Positions 8,400 through 16,825 of a DNA stretch of 35,710 bases are shown here, piece after piece. The stretch spans positions 1 to 35,710 of the forward strand of contig NZ_CAPS01000080.1 of assembly GCF_000333955.1 (NCBI RefSeq), given 5' to 3'. The notes under the pieces were generated by a model that worked only from the letters and a program-made list of their open reading frames with translations, was not told the DNA's origin and made no database searches. The translations under genes were made by a program, and so were the position numbers. Each line of letters begins with the position of its first letter. Within the stretch, counting starts at the first letter, position 1. Source of the DNA: Rhodococcus sp. AW25M09 (GTDB lineage Bacteria; Actinomycetota; Actinomycetes; Mycobacteriales; Mycobacteriaceae).

Positions 8400-9167
8400 A
8401 TGACTGCCGCGGACTGGGGACTGCTGATGGTGGCCGCGACGGCAGCCGGCTGGGTCGATGCCGTGGTCGGCGGAGGCGGCCTCATCCTGCTGCCCGTCAT
8501 CCTGCTCGTGGCACCTCAACTGACTCCGCAGGCAGCGTTGGCGACGAACAAGGCGACTGCGATCTTCGGCACCGTCGCGGCGGTGGTGACCTTCGCGCGG
8601 AAGGTCCCGCTGAACTGGAGAGTGTTGATTCCGGCCGGTGCCGTCGCTGCGGTGGCCTCGGCCGCCGGAGCTGCGGCAGTGTCGCTGATCGATCGCGAGC
8701 TGTTCATCCCCATCATCATGTTCGTGCTCGTCGGCGTGGCACTGCTGGTGACGTTCCGTCCGACCATCGGCGTGACCGCGGCCCCAACGCCCCCGACGCA
8801 TCGCAAGATTGTGATCGTCATCGGTCTCGCGGCCGCGGGGATCGGTTTCTACGACGGCATCCTCGGGCCCGGCACAGGTACGTTTCTCATCATCGTGTTC
8901 GCCACGATGCTCGGGACGGAATTCGTGCGAAGTGCCGCGATGGCGAAGGTGATCAACGTCGGATCCAACCTGGGTGCCCTCGCATTTTTCGCGGTCACCG
9001 GAAGCGTCTATTGGCAACTCGGAGCGGCCATGGCGGCGTGCAACGTCATCGGTGCCGTCCTGGGCTCGAGAACAGCAGTAGCCAAAGGTGCCGGGTTCGT
9101 CAGAATTGTCCTGCTCGTCGTCGTGGTCGGGATGGTCGTGCGGCTCGGATGGCAGCAGTTCGGCTAG
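8400..9167 (+). CDS. TSUP (TauE/SafE) family membrane permease
   Basis: This 255-residue polytopic membrane protein belongs to the TSUP/sulfite-exporter TauE/SafE family. The N-terminal half contains GWVDAVVGGGGLILLPVILL and the second half repeats the pattern as GFYDGILGPGTGTFLIIVFATML, the internal duplication of two GxxxGxGGG-like loops typical of the family. About eight hydrophobic segments fit. Related proteins move small organosulfur compounds, sulfite or other anions; the substrate here cannot be assigned. ATG 8400 is only 17 bp from the divergent histidine kinase start, with no Shine-Dalgarno in the gap, so a leaderless transcript is likely. Its TAG stop lies within the presumed -10 hexamer of the next gene, tldD. 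Confidence 0.88.
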   Translation: MTAADWGLLMVAATAAGWVDAVVGGGGLILLPVILLVAPQLTPQAALATNKATAIFGTVAAVVTFARKVPLNWRVLIPAGAVAAVASAAGAAAVSLIDRELFIPIIMFVLVGVALLVTFRPTIGVTAAPTPPTHRKIVIVIGLAAAGIGFYDGILGPGTGTFLIIVFATMLGTEFVRSAAMAKVINVGSNLGALAFFAVTGSVYWQLGAAMAACNVIGAVLGSRTAVAKGAGFVRIVLLVVVVGMVVRLGWQQFG

Positions 9168-9170
9168 CGT
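9165..9170 (+). promoter_or_regulatory. -10 element TAGCGT, leaderless tldD promoter
   Basis: TAGCGT fits the actinobacterial TANNNT -10 consensus and ends 7 nt before the GTG of tldD, the spacing expected if transcription starts at the start codon. Its first three bases are the stop codon of the TSUP permease gene. Confidence 0.5.
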
Positions 9171-9177
9171 CAGCCTT

Positions 9178-10704
9178 GTGACGAGACAATCGGATCGGTC
9201 GGTCGACGCCGACTTCCTCGCCCTCCCCCTGCGGGCCCTCGCGGACGCCGCCCTGAGCGCAGCCCGATCGGCAGGGGCGTCCCATGCCGATGTGCGGGTA
9301 CAGCGCTTGACGACCCAGTCGATCTCGCTACGCGACGGCTCGGTTCAATCCGCCGTCGATGCCGGTGAGATCGGTCTCGCTGTGCGCGTGGTGGTCGACG
9401 GCACCTGGGGTTTCGCCTCGCACGCCGAACTCGGCATCGATGCAGCTGCAACGACAGCCCGGAGCGCTGTCGAGGTGGCCATGGCATTGCGGGCCCTCAA
9501 TCGCGAACGCGTCGAACTCGCCCCCGAGCCGGTCTATTCCGATGCGACATGGGTCTCGCACTACGACGTCGATCCGTTCGAGGTGCCCACCGCAGACAAG
9601 GTGGGGCTGCTGGCGGAGTTTTCCTCTCGCCTTGCCGCATCGGACGGCGTCGACCACGTCACTGCCTCGGTTCTGCAGATCAAAGAGCAGTCGTTCTACG
9701 CCGATCTGGCCGGGAGCACCATCACTCAGCAGCGGGTGCGGCTGCACCCACAGTTCGAGGCGACCACCGTGGACCGATCCGTCGGTGCGTTCGAGACCAT
9801 GCGGACACTCGCACCTCCGGTCGGACGTGGCTGGGAATATCTCGGTGAGAACAGCACCTGGGATTGGGCCGACGAGCTGGCCAGGATCCCCGAATGGCTG
9901 GCGGAGAAGGTCAAGGCGCCGTCCGTGGTGGCCGGACCGACCGATCTCGTCATCGACCCGACCAACCTGTGGCTGACCATTCACGAATCTATCGGGCACG
10001 CAACCGAATACGATCGCGCCATCGGTTACGAGGCCGCGTATGCGGGTACCTCTTTCGCAACCCCGGATCAGCTCGGGACGTTGCGGTACGGATCGCCCAT
10101 CATGCATGTCACCGCCGACCGGACAGAAGTGAACGGACTGGCCAGCATCGGCTACGACGACGACGGAGTGGCGTCGCAGAAATGGGACCTGGTCCGCGAC
10201 GGGACACTGGTCGGCTACCAACTCGATCGGGTGTTCGCCCCCAGGCTCGGGCTGGATCGCTCCAACGGGTGTTCGTACGCGGATTCTCCACATCACGTTC
10301 CGATCCAGCGCATGGCGAACGTGTCGTTGCAACCCGACCCCGACACCGACAGAAGCACCGCCGACGTCATCGGGGCGGTCGAGGACGGGATCTACGTCGT
10401 CGGCGACAAATCCTGGTCGATCGACATGCAGCGCTACAACTTCCAGTTCACCGGCCAACGGTTCTATCGCATTCGCAACGGCGTGCTCGACGGCCAGGTG
10501 CGCGATGTTGCGTATCAGGCCACGACCACCGAATTCTGGGGCGCGATGGATCTGCTGGGCGGACCCTCCACCTGGCGACTCGGCGGTGCCTTCAACTGCG
10601 GCAAGGCGCAGCCCGGTCAGGTGGCCGCTGTCAGCCACGGCTGTCCGGTAGCGCTGTTCCGCGGCGTCGACGTCCTCAACACCCGATCGGAGGCAGGTCG
10701 ATGA
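9178..10704 (+). CDS. tldD: TldD-like metalloprotease subunit
   Basis: This 508-residue protein belongs to the TldD/PmbA family. In Enterobacteria, TldD and TldE (PmbA) form a heterodimeric zinc protease that processes peptides such as microcin B17 precursor and the antitoxin CcdA. The TldD metal motif HESIGH (residues 269-274) is present in TIHESIGHATEYDRA, matching the HExxxH pattern. The N-terminal region (ASHADVRVQRLTTQSISLRDG) is the conserved substrate-binding fold. I chose GTG 9178 because the frame upstream has no family resemblance and a TAGCGT -10 hexamer sits 7 nt before it. The tldE start overlaps the stop as ATGA, so the two subunits are translated together. No ribosomally made peptide precursor is visible nearby, so its native substrate is unknown. 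Confidence 0.92.
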   Translation: MTRQSDRSVDADFLALPLRALADAALSAARSAGASHADVRVQRLTTQSISLRDGSVQSAVDAGEIGLAVRVVVDGTWGFASHAELGIDAAATTARSAVEVAMALRALNRERVELAPEPVYSDATWVSHYDVDPFEVPTADKVGLLAEFSSRLAASDGVDHVTASVLQIKEQSFYADLAGSTITQQRVRLHPQFEATTVDRSVGAFETMRTLAPPVGRGWEYLGENSTWDWADELARIPEWLAEKVKAPSVVAGPTDLVIDPTNLWLTIHESIGHATEYDRAIGYEAAYAGTSFATPDQLGTLRYGSPIMHVTADRTEVNGLASIGYDDDGVASQKWDLVRDGTLVGYQLDRVFAPRLGLDRSNGCSYADSPHHVPIQRMANVSLQPDPDTDRSTADVIGAVEDGIYVVGDKSWSIDMQRYNFQFTGQRFYRIRNGVLDGQVRDVAYQATTTEFWGAMDLLGGPSTWRLGGAFNCGKAQPGQVAAVSHGCPVALFRGVDVLNTRSEAGR

Positions 10705-12065
10705 TTGCCGCACAAACGCTGGTAGAACGCGCTCTCGCGTGCTCGAGCGTCGACGACACGATCGTCGTCGTCACCGACTCCAGCGACGCGACGCTTCGGT
10801 GGGCCGGTAACTCGATGACCACCAACGGAATTGCGACGTCACGGCGCTGGGAGGTGGTATCGATCGTGCGTGGTGCCGATACCGCCAGAGTGGGCACCGT
10901 GTCGTCGACCAGTGTCCACCCCGAGGACATCGAGGCAGTCGTACGAGCGAGCGAAGCGGCGGCGCGATCGGCCGAGCCCGCCGCCGACGCGATGCCTTTG
11001 CTGCCTGAGAATTCGGCCGTTCCCGAGAACTGGGACCATCCTGCGCAACACACGTCGATCGCCGTGTTCGGCTCGCTCGCAACGGAGTTGAACGTCGGAT
11101 TCGACGGCCGCGACAGGCTGTACGGGTTCGCGCAGCATCGGGTCGACAACGTCTGGCTCGGAACGTCGACCGGTCTGCGTCGTACGTTCACGCAGCCGAC
11201 CGGTTCGATCGAGATCAACGGCAAGCGATCCGGGGCGAGCGCGTGGGTCGGCACCGGAACCACCGACTTCCAGGATGTCTCGGCCCAGGCGATGCTGGCC
11301 GAGCTGTCCACCCGGCTCGGCTGGGCGCAGAACACCGTCGAGTTGCCGGCCGGTCGCTACGAGACCGTGTTGCCGCCCTCGGCCGTGGCCGATCTGATGA
11401 TCTACCTGATGTGGACCATGGAAGGTCGCGGAGCTCAGGAAGGCCGCACCGCTCTCTCGCGTGCCGGCGGAACGCGAGTAGGCGAGAAGCTGACCGATCT
11501 ACCACTCACGCTGTACTCCGATCCGCAGGCGGCCGGTCTCGAGTACGCCCCGTTCGTGGTTGCCGGATCGTCCAGCGACGCGGTGTCGGTGTTCGACAAC
11601 GGCATGGAAATCGACCGTGTCGACTGGATGCGCGATGGATCGGTTGCCGCACTGTCCTATCCGCGCGCTTCGGCAGCGAGGTTCGGAGCCCCTGTCGCGG
11701 TGCCGGGAGAGAACCTGATCATGACGGGCGGCGCGGATACCCATCTGGACGCGATGGTGGCCGAGACCGAGCGTGGGCTGCTGCTGACGACGCTGTGGTA
11801 CATCCGAGAGGTCGATCCGAGCTCGCTGTTGCTCACCGGATTGACCAGGGATGGGGTGTACGCCATCGAGAACGGGCGGATCACAGGTGCAGTGAACAAC
11901 TTTCGCTTCAACGAAAGCCCGCTGGATCTGTTGCGCCGCGTCACCGAGGCGGGTGCGACGGAGGCGACACTGCCGCGCGAGTGGAAGGACTGGTTCACTC
12001 GCACGGCGATGCCACCGCTGCGCATTCCCGATTTTCACATGTCCTCGGTCAGCGCAGCCCAGTAG
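10701..12065 (+). CDS. tldE: TldE/PmbA-like partner of TldD
   Basis: This 454-residue partner subunit of the TldD/TldE protease starts MIAAQTLVERALACSS and shares the family fold: an N-terminal part with TDSSDATLRWAGNSMTTNG and a C-terminal part with LLLTTLWYIREVDPSSLLLTGLTRDGVYAIENG, typical of the PmbA branch. It lacks the HExxxH motif, as expected for the non-catalytic subunit. Its ATG overlaps the tldD stop by 4 nt (ATGA), so expression should be stoichiometric. It ends 12 nt from the convergent glyoxalase-like gene. Confidence 0.9.
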   Translation: MIAAQTLVERALACSSVDDTIVVVTDSSDATLRWAGNSMTTNGIATSRRWEVVSIVRGADTARVGTVSSTSVHPEDIEAVVRASEAAARSAEPAADAMPLLPENSAVPENWDHPAQHTSIAVFGSLATELNVGFDGRDRLYGFAQHRVDNVWLGTSTGLRRTFTQPTGSIEINGKRSGASAWVGTGTTDFQDVSAQAMLAELSTRLGWAQNTVELPAGRYETVLPPSAVADLMIYLMWTMEGRGAQEGRTALSRAGGTRVGEKLTDLPLTLYSDPQAAGLEYAPFVVAGSSSDAVSVFDNGMEIDRVDWMRDGSVAALSYPRASAARFGAPVAVPGENLIMTGGADTHLDAMVAETERGLLLTTLWYIREVDPSSLLLTGLTRDGVYAIENGRITGAVNNFRFNESPLDLLRRVTEAGATEATLPREWKDWFTRTAMPPLRIPDFHMSSVSAAQ

Positions 12066-12077
12066 CGTCGGCCCGAA

Positions 12078-12515
12078 CTACTTGTCGGGTCCGGTGAGCT
12101 CGAGGGCGATGTTGTCCGGGTCGCGGAATTCGACGATGGACATTCCCGGACCGGCATCCTTGATGCCCTCGTGTGCGATGCCCAACTCGTCCAGAGTCTT
12201 CACTGCATCCTCGAGCGCGGCTCGTGTATCCACGGTGAAGCTGAGGTGATCGAGCCCGCAACGGTCTTCACCGAAGGTGTCATCGCTGGGTGCGACCGGC
12301 CGTAGGCCGAGCAGTCCTCCGCCGAACTTGTAGATGACGCCACCGAACAGGAACCACAGTGCCTTCTTGGTCTCCTCGTCGGCAGCGGGGTCCCAGGCGT
12401 AGGCGACGTCGAAACCGAACACCGAGTCGTAGAACGACCGGGATCGGTCGATGTCGCTGACGGTGAGGCGAACATGGTTGTAGTCGGTCACTGCAATCGG
12501 CACGTGATGCTCCAT
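12078..12515 (-). CDS. Glyoxalase/bleomycin-resistance (VOC) fold protein
   Basis: This 145-residue protein of the vicinal oxygen chelate superfamily starts MEHHVPIAVTDYNHVRLTVSD and contains FYDSVFGFDVAYAW, then CGLDHLSFTV and a final IVEFRDPDNIALEL. His and Glu in these paired beta-alpha-beta-beta-beta units are the usual metal ligands (NHVRL, LDHLSF, NIALEL). Members include glyoxalase I, extradiol dioxygenases and drug-binding proteins, and the substrate cannot be told. I start at ATG 12515, because residues upstream in the same frame are Arg/Ser-rich and unlike the family. A 6-bp inverted repeat (GGCAGC/GCTGCC, 12519-12537) lies immediately before the start. Confidence 0.85.
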   Translation of the reverse strand: MEHHVPIAVTDYNHVRLTVSDIDRSRSFYDSVFGFDVAYAWDPAADEETKKALWFLFGGVIYKFGGGLLGLRPVAPSDDTFGEDRCGLDHLSFTVDTRAALEDAVKTLDELGIAHEGIKDAGPGMSIVEFRDPDNIALELTGPDK

Positions 12516-12518
12516 TCC

Positions 12519-12537
12519 GGCAGCAGGGGAAGCTGCC
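12519..12537. repeat. Inverted repeat upstream of the glyoxalase-like gene
   Basis: GGCAGC and GCTGCC, separated by 7 nt, form a perfect 6-bp dyad ending 3 bp before the start codon at 12515. It could be an operator, a hairpin limiting initiation, or a weak terminator for the 12970 gene. No U-tract is present. Confidence 0.35.
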
Positions 12538-12589
12538 TTACGAAGTATTCGGAGCAGCGCATACGAGCGATGGTGCCGATTCGACCGCC

Positions 12590-12970
12590 TCAGGCCGCGG
12601 TGATGGCCAACCCGACCGATCCGCTCTTGCCGCGCCGGAGCACACTGCCTTTGACTGTGAGCCAACCCAGGATTCCGTACTTCGATGCGACAGCGGCACG
12701 CGCCTTGTCGGTTCCGGCTGCATCGAGAATCCGTGCAGCGGCGTCGACTGCCTCACCCTGGGGATTGCCCCGCATGTCGCACGGCGCGATCGTCACTGTC
12801 GGGTTGCGCCGAATCCGTTTGACCTTCCACGAATCGGCAACGGTCCACATGAGCAGTTGCTCACCGTCCAGAGCGCCCCACAGCGGGGTCGGTACGGCGG
12901 TGCCGTCCTTCTTGAACGTCGTCAGCAGTACGTACTTGCCCTGTGCAATGTCTTCGAAGGTGGCGACCAT
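12590..12970 (-). CDS. PPOX-class F420-dependent oxidoreductase-like protein (Rv2061c-like)
   Basis: This 126-residue split beta-barrel protein resembles the PPOX/FDOR-B enzymes that use the deazaflavin cofactor F420 in actinobacteria. Family features are the opening MVATFEDIAQGKYVLLTTFKKDG, TPLWGALDGEQLLMWTVADSWKVKRIRRNP and the basic cofactor-phosphate binding segment around KVKRIRRNPTVTIAPCD. It lies next to cobN, as Rv2061c does in M. tuberculosis (from memory), so it is probably the orthologue. The substrate is unknown. A TAGTCT -10 hexamer ends 7 nt before ATG 12970, pointing to a leaderless transcript separate from cobN. Confidence 0.85.
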   Translation of the reverse strand: MVATFEDIAQGKYVLLTTFKKDGTAVPTPLWGALDGEQLLMWTVADSWKVKRIRRNPTVTIAPCDMRGNPQGEAVDAAARILDAAGTDKARAAVASKYGILGWLTVKGSVLRRGKSGSVGLAITAA

Positions 12971-12977
12971 ACCCGTC

Positions 12978-12983
12978 AGACTA
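12978..12983 (-). promoter_or_regulatory. -10 element TAGTCT, leaderless promoter
   Basis: TAGTCT on the minus strand, in the 18-bp gap after the cobN stop, ends 7 nt before the ATG at 12970. This would give the split-barrel gene its own leaderless transcript. Confidence 0.45.
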
Positions 12984-12988
12984 CGTCG

Positions 12989-15900
12989 CTACTCACCTTC
13001 GAGCTCGCCTTCGGTCTCCAAATAGATCTGGCGCAATCCGTCGAGAACCTGCTGGTTCGGCTCGGCCCACATCTGTCGCTCCGCCGCTTCGAGAAGTCGT
13101 TCGGCAATGCCGTGCAGTGCCCAGGGATTGGACGCCTGCATGAACTTCTGGTTCTGCTCGTCGAGCACGTAGGTCTCGGCCAGTTTCTCGTACATCCAGT
13201 CCTGCACGACATTCGTGGTGGCGTCGTAGCCGAAGAGGTAATCCACGGTCGCGGCCATCTCGAATGCACCCTTGTATCCATGTCGACGCATGGCCTCGAG
13301 CCATCGTGGATTCACCACTCGAGCGCGGAACACCCGCGCGGTTTCCTCCGACAGTGTGCGGGTGCGGACCGATTCCGGACGCGTGCTGTCACCGATGTAC
13401 GCCTCGGGCGACTTCCCGGTCAACGCGCGCACGGTCGCAACCATGCCGCCGTGGTACTGGAAGTAGTCGTCGGAATCAGCGATGTCGTGCTCGCGCGTGT
13501 CGGTGTTCTTGGCGGCCACGGCGATCCGCTTGTAGGCGGTGCGCATGTCGTCCGAAGCGGGTATTCCGTCGAGCCCGCGTCCGTACGCGAAGCCGCCCCA
13601 CGTGGTGTAGACCTGCGCCAGATCGTCGTCGCTGCGCCAGGTCTTGCTGTCGATCAACTGGAGCAGCCCGGCGCCGTAGGTACCCGGCTTCGAGCCGAAA
13701 ATGCGGGTTGTGGAGCGTCTTTCGTCTCCGTGCTCGGCCAGGTCCGCCTGGGCGTGTGCACGGACGTAGTTCTCATCGGGATCCTCGTCCAATCCGGCGA
13801 CCATGCGCACTGCGTCGTCGAGCAGCGCCAGCACATGAGGGAACGCGTCGCGGAAGAAGCCGCTGATCCGGACTGTCACATCGATACGAGGACGGCCGAG
13901 TTCGACGAGATCGATCACCTCGAGCCGGGTGACGCGGCGCGAGGCTTCGTCCCACACAGGCGAGACACCCAGCAACGCGAAGACCTCGGCGATGTCGTCG
14001 CCGGAGGTCCGCATCGCCGACGTGCCCCACACCGACAATCCGACGGACTTCGGCCACTCACCGTGATCCTGCCGGTAGCGAGCGAGCAGCGACTCCGCCA
14101 TCGCCTGCCCGGTCTCCCATGCCAGTTTGGACGGTACGGCCTTGGGGTCGACCGAATAGAAGTTGCGTCCGGTGGGCAACACGTTGATCAGTCCGCGCAG
14201 CGGCGATCCACTCGGGCCGGCCGCGATGAACCCGCCGTCCAGCGCGTGCAGCACCTGCTCGATCTCGCGCGAGGTGCCCCGCAACCTCGGCACCACCTCG
14301 GCGGCAGCGAATTCGAGAATCCGCGCAACGGTCTCACCGTGCTCGCCCGCGACCCGCGCGGCTTGGTTCGGGTCCCACTGGGTTGCCTGCATGTCCGCGA
14401 CCAGTCCGTGGGCCACCGCTTCGACAGCGTCGACGCGCGTGCGCTCCTCGTCACCGTCCTCGCTGAGGCCGAGGGCTTCGCGCAGACCGGGAACGGTCTG
14501 TTCGCCACCCCACATCTGCCGGGCCCGCAGCATCGCCAACACGAGTTCGACCTCGGCATCTCCGACGGGCTCCTGGCCCAGGATGTGCAGTCCGTCGCGA
14601 ATCTGTACGTCCTTGATCTCGCACAGCCACCCGTCGACATTGAGCAGCATGTCGTCGAAGACTTCCTCGTCGGGGCGTTCCTCGAGCCCGAGATCCTTGT
14701 GCATCTGCGCGGCGGTCATCAGCGTCCAGATCTGCTGGCGAATCGCGGGCAGCTTGGCTGGATCGAGCGTCGAGATGTTCGCGTGCTCGTCGAGCAGCTG
14801 CTCGAGCCGGGAGATGTCTCCGTAGCTCTCCGCGCGCGCCATCGGAGGAATGAGGTGATCGACGAGAGTGGCGTGCGCTCGACGCTTGGCCTGTGTGCCC
14901 TCCCCCGGATCGTTGACGAGGAACGGATAGATCAGGGGCAGATCGCCCAGCGCCGCATCTGTTCCGCAGGAGGCGGACATGCCGAGTGTCTTGCCAGGCA
15001 ACCATTCCAGGTTGCCGTGCTTACCCAGATGGACCATTGCGTCCGCACCGAAACCGCCGTCGTGCTGGGTGGCCGAAATCCACCGGTAGGCCGCAAGGTA
15101 ATGATGACTCGGTGGCAGATCGGGGTCGTGGTAGATCGCCACGGGCTTCTCGCCGAACCCGCGCGGCGGCTGCACCATGATGACGACGTTGCCGAATTGC
15201 ATGGCGGCGATGACGATCTCACCGTTCGGATCGGCCGATCGATCGACGTAGAGATCTCCCGGTGCCGGTCCCCAATGCTCGACCACCCCGTCTCGCAGAT
15301 CGGCGGGCAGTTGCTCGAACCAGCGGCCGTACTGCGCCGCCGAGATGCGAATGGGATTGCCCTCGAGCTGGGCGTCGGTGAGCCAGTTGGGATCCTGGCC
15401 GCCGCGGGCGATCAGCGCATGGATGAGTGCATCACCGTCGCGCGCAGCAAGGCCCGGCACCGAATCCGGGCCCTCGAGCGGTCCGAGGTCGTAGCCGGCA
15501 TCGCGCATGTCCGACATCAATGCGATTGCGCTGGCCGGAGTGTCGAGGCCGACGGCGTTGCCGATCCGCGCATGCTTGGTGGGATAGGCGGAGAACATCA
15601 ACGCGATGCGGCGATCGGCGGCCGGTATGTGCCGCAGCCGCGCGTGTCGGACGGCGATTCCTGCCACCCGAGCGGCGCGCTCGTGATCCGGCACGTACGT
15701 GGTCAAGCCGTCGTCGTCGATTTCCTTGAACGAGAACGGGACCGTGATGAGACGGCCGTCGAACTCGGGCACCGCGACCTGAGTTGCGACGTCCAGCGGC
15801 GACAGGCCGTCGTCGTTCTCCGACCACGTCGCGCGAGAACTCGTCAGACACAGACCCTGGAGAATGGGCACATCGAGGGCGGCGAGTTCGGCGACGTTCC

Positions 15901-16594
15901 AGGACTCGTCGTCACCGCCGGCCGATGCTCCTGCGGGTTTGGTGCCTCCTGCAGCCAGAACGGTCACGATCAACGCGTCCGCCGACTTCAAGGTCTCGAG
16001 CAGGTCGGCTTCCGCCGTACGAAGCGACGCGCAGTAGATCGGAAGCGCGGTGGCACCGGCGTTCTCCACCGCGGCGGCGAGGGCATCGATGTAGGTGGTG
16101 TTGCCGGCCAGATGCTGGGCGCGGTAGTACAGGATCGCGACCGTCGGTCCGTCGGGATGAGGCGTGGAGTTCCGCTCGAGGAGTCCCCAGGTCGGGAGGT
16201 GCCTCGGAGCGTCGAAACCGTGCCCGGTCAGCAATACGGTGTCGGAGAGGAAGTTGTAGAGCTGACGCAGGTTGTCCGAGCCGCCCTCGGCGAGATAGTT
16301 GTGGGCTTGGGCGGCAACGTTCGCGGGAACCGTCGAGATCTCCATCAGGTCCGCGTCGGGCGCCTGCTCACCGCCGAGAACGACGACGGGCAGTCCGGTC
16401 GCGAGGACCGCGTCGAGACCCGACTCCCACGACCGTCGCGAACCAAGAATGCGCACGATGATCAACGCGGCCGATGCAGCCATCGCCGGAATGTCCTCGG
16501 CGAGTAAGCGGGAAGGGTTGCCCCAGGTGTAATCGGCTCCACTGGCGCGAGCGCTGAGCAGATCGGTGTCCGACGTGGACAGCAACAAGAACAC
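12989..16594 (-). CDS. cobN: Cobaltochelatase large subunit CobN
   Basis: CobN is the substrate-binding subunit that inserts Co2+ into hydrogenobyrinic acid a,c-diamide, using ATP with AAA+ partner subunits (CobS/CobT or ChlI/ChlD-like). The 1201-residue length and motifs fit: MFLLLSTSDTDLL at the N-terminus, MVHLGKHGNLEWLPGK and DDVTVRISGFFRD-like segments in the magnesium-chelatase H-type body, and VQDWMYEKLAETYVLDE close to the end. No partner ATPase genes are in the window. The start is GTG 16594, with GAGGAGGG (16603-16610) 8 nt upstream. The leader carries a cobalamin riboswitch, so expression should fall when B12 is plentiful. It is transcribed away from cobG. Confidence 0.96.
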   Translation of the reverse strand: MFLLLSTSDTDLLSARASGADYTWGNPSRLLAEDIPAMAASAALIIVRILGSRRSWESGLDAVLATGLPVVVLGGEQAPDADLMEISTVPANVAAQAHNYLAEGGSDNLRQLYNFLSDTVLLTGHGFDAPRHLPTWGLLERNSTPHPDGPTVAILYYRAQHLAGNTTYIDALAAAVENAGATALPIYCASLRTAEADLLETLKSADALIVTVLAAGGTKPAGASAGGDDESWNVAELAALDVPILQGLCLTSSRATWSENDDGLSPLDVATQVAVPEFDGRLITVPFSFKEIDDDGLTTYVPDHERAARVAGIAVRHARLRHIPAADRRIALMFSAYPTKHARIGNAVGLDTPASAIALMSDMRDAGYDLGPLEGPDSVPGLAARDGDALIHALIARGGQDPNWLTDAQLEGNPIRISAAQYGRWFEQLPADLRDGVVEHWGPAPGDLYVDRSADPNGEIVIAAMQFGNVVIMVQPPRGFGEKPVAIYHDPDLPPSHHYLAAYRWISATQHDGGFGADAMVHLGKHGNLEWLPGKTLGMSASCGTDAALGDLPLIYPFLVNDPGEGTQAKRRAHATLVDHLIPPMARAESYGDISRLEQLLDEHANISTLDPAKLPAIRQQIWTLMTAAQMHKDLGLEERPDEEVFDDMLLNVDGWLCEIKDVQIRDGLHILGQEPVGDAEVELVLAMLRARQMWGGEQTVPGLREALGLSEDGDEERTRVDAVEAVAHGLVADMQATQWDPNQAARVAGEHGETVARILEFAAAEVVPRLRGTSREIEQVLHALDGGFIAAGPSGSPLRGLINVLPTGRNFYSVDPKAVPSKLAWETGQAMAESLLARYRQDHGEWPKSVGLSVWGTSAMRTSGDDIAEVFALLGVSPVWDEASRRVTRLEVIDLVELGRPRIDVTVRISGFFRDAFPHVLALLDDAVRMVAGLDEDPDENYVRAHAQADLAEHGDERRSTTRIFGSKPGTYGAGLLQLIDSKTWRSDDDLAQVYTTWGGFAYGRGLDGIPASDDMRTAYKRIAVAAKNTDTREHDIADSDDYFQYHGGMVATVRALTGKSPEAYIGDSTRPESVRTRTLSEETARVFRARVVNPRWLEAMRRHGYKGAFEMAATVDYLFGYDATTNVVQDWMYEKLAETYVLDEQNQKFMQASNPWALHGIAERLLEAAERQMWAEPNQQVLDGLRQIYLETEGELEGE

Positions 16595-16605
16595 GGGTGA
16601 CGCCC

Positions 16606-16770
16606 TCCTCGGGGGTTTTCGCGCCCCTGAAATCGGTGAATCTTCTCTTCGGCTCGTGGGCGAGAGGGTCTGACTCCAGCCCCGTCCCGAAGGATGTCAG
16701 GGGCGTCACAGTGGCGCGACCGTACCGGATTCTCACCGGTTTCCTCTCGGCCGTAGCCGTGAACACCGAA
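16606..16770 (-). promoter_or_regulatory. Cobalamin (B12) riboswitch upstream of cobN
   Basis: Reading the minus strand, the leader contains GGAAACCGGTGAGAATCC (16727-16744 region), matching the conserved GGGAANNNGGTGNAANTCC core, followed by the B12 box GCCACTG (16709-16715) and a terminal GTCAGACCC segment (about 16665-16675). Together these define an adenosylcobalamin-type aptamer. The region between aptamer and start includes TCAGGGGCG (16622-16630), perfectly complementary to CGCCCCTGA just after the B12 box (16697-16705), and CCCCCGA touching the Shine-Dalgarno. CCCTCTCG (16661-16668) nearly complements the GAGGAGGG ribosome-binding site. This suggests control of translation initiation rather than an intrinsic terminator, as no U-tract is present. 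The boundaries are approximate. Confidence 0.9.
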
Positions 16771-16775
16771 TGCTA
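16770..16775 (-). promoter_or_regulatory. Candidate -10 element TAGCAT for cobN
   Basis: TAGCAT on the minus strand fits TANNNT and lies at the 5' edge of the aptamer, so transcription would start near the first conserved aptamer bases (about 16763). No clear -35 hexamer is visible. Confidence 0.3.
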
Positions 16776-16813
16776 CCGGTGCCGGCACGACATCGGCCCA
16801 CCCGTCGCACTTG

Positions 16814-16819
16814 TAGCCT
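16814..16819 (+). promoter_or_regulatory. -10 element TAGCCT, leaderless cobG promoter
   Basis: TAGCCT lies 6 nt before ATG 16826, the expected distance for a leaderless mRNA. No Shine-Dalgarno is present, and the divergent riboswitch is not part of this transcript. Confidence 0.5.
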
Positions 16820-16825
16820 GGGAAC

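Noticed and set aside
9178..12065. TldD/TldE as part of a ribosomal peptide (RiPP) cluster.
   Set aside because: No precursor peptide, cyclodehydratase or exporter dedicated to peptides lies nearby. The adjacent permease is of the TSUP type.
12857..16507. A 1216-codon open frame on the plus strand opposite cobN.
   Set aside because: It is a by-product of GC-rich codon bias in cobN. It has no recognisable domain, whereas cobN matches its family over the full length.
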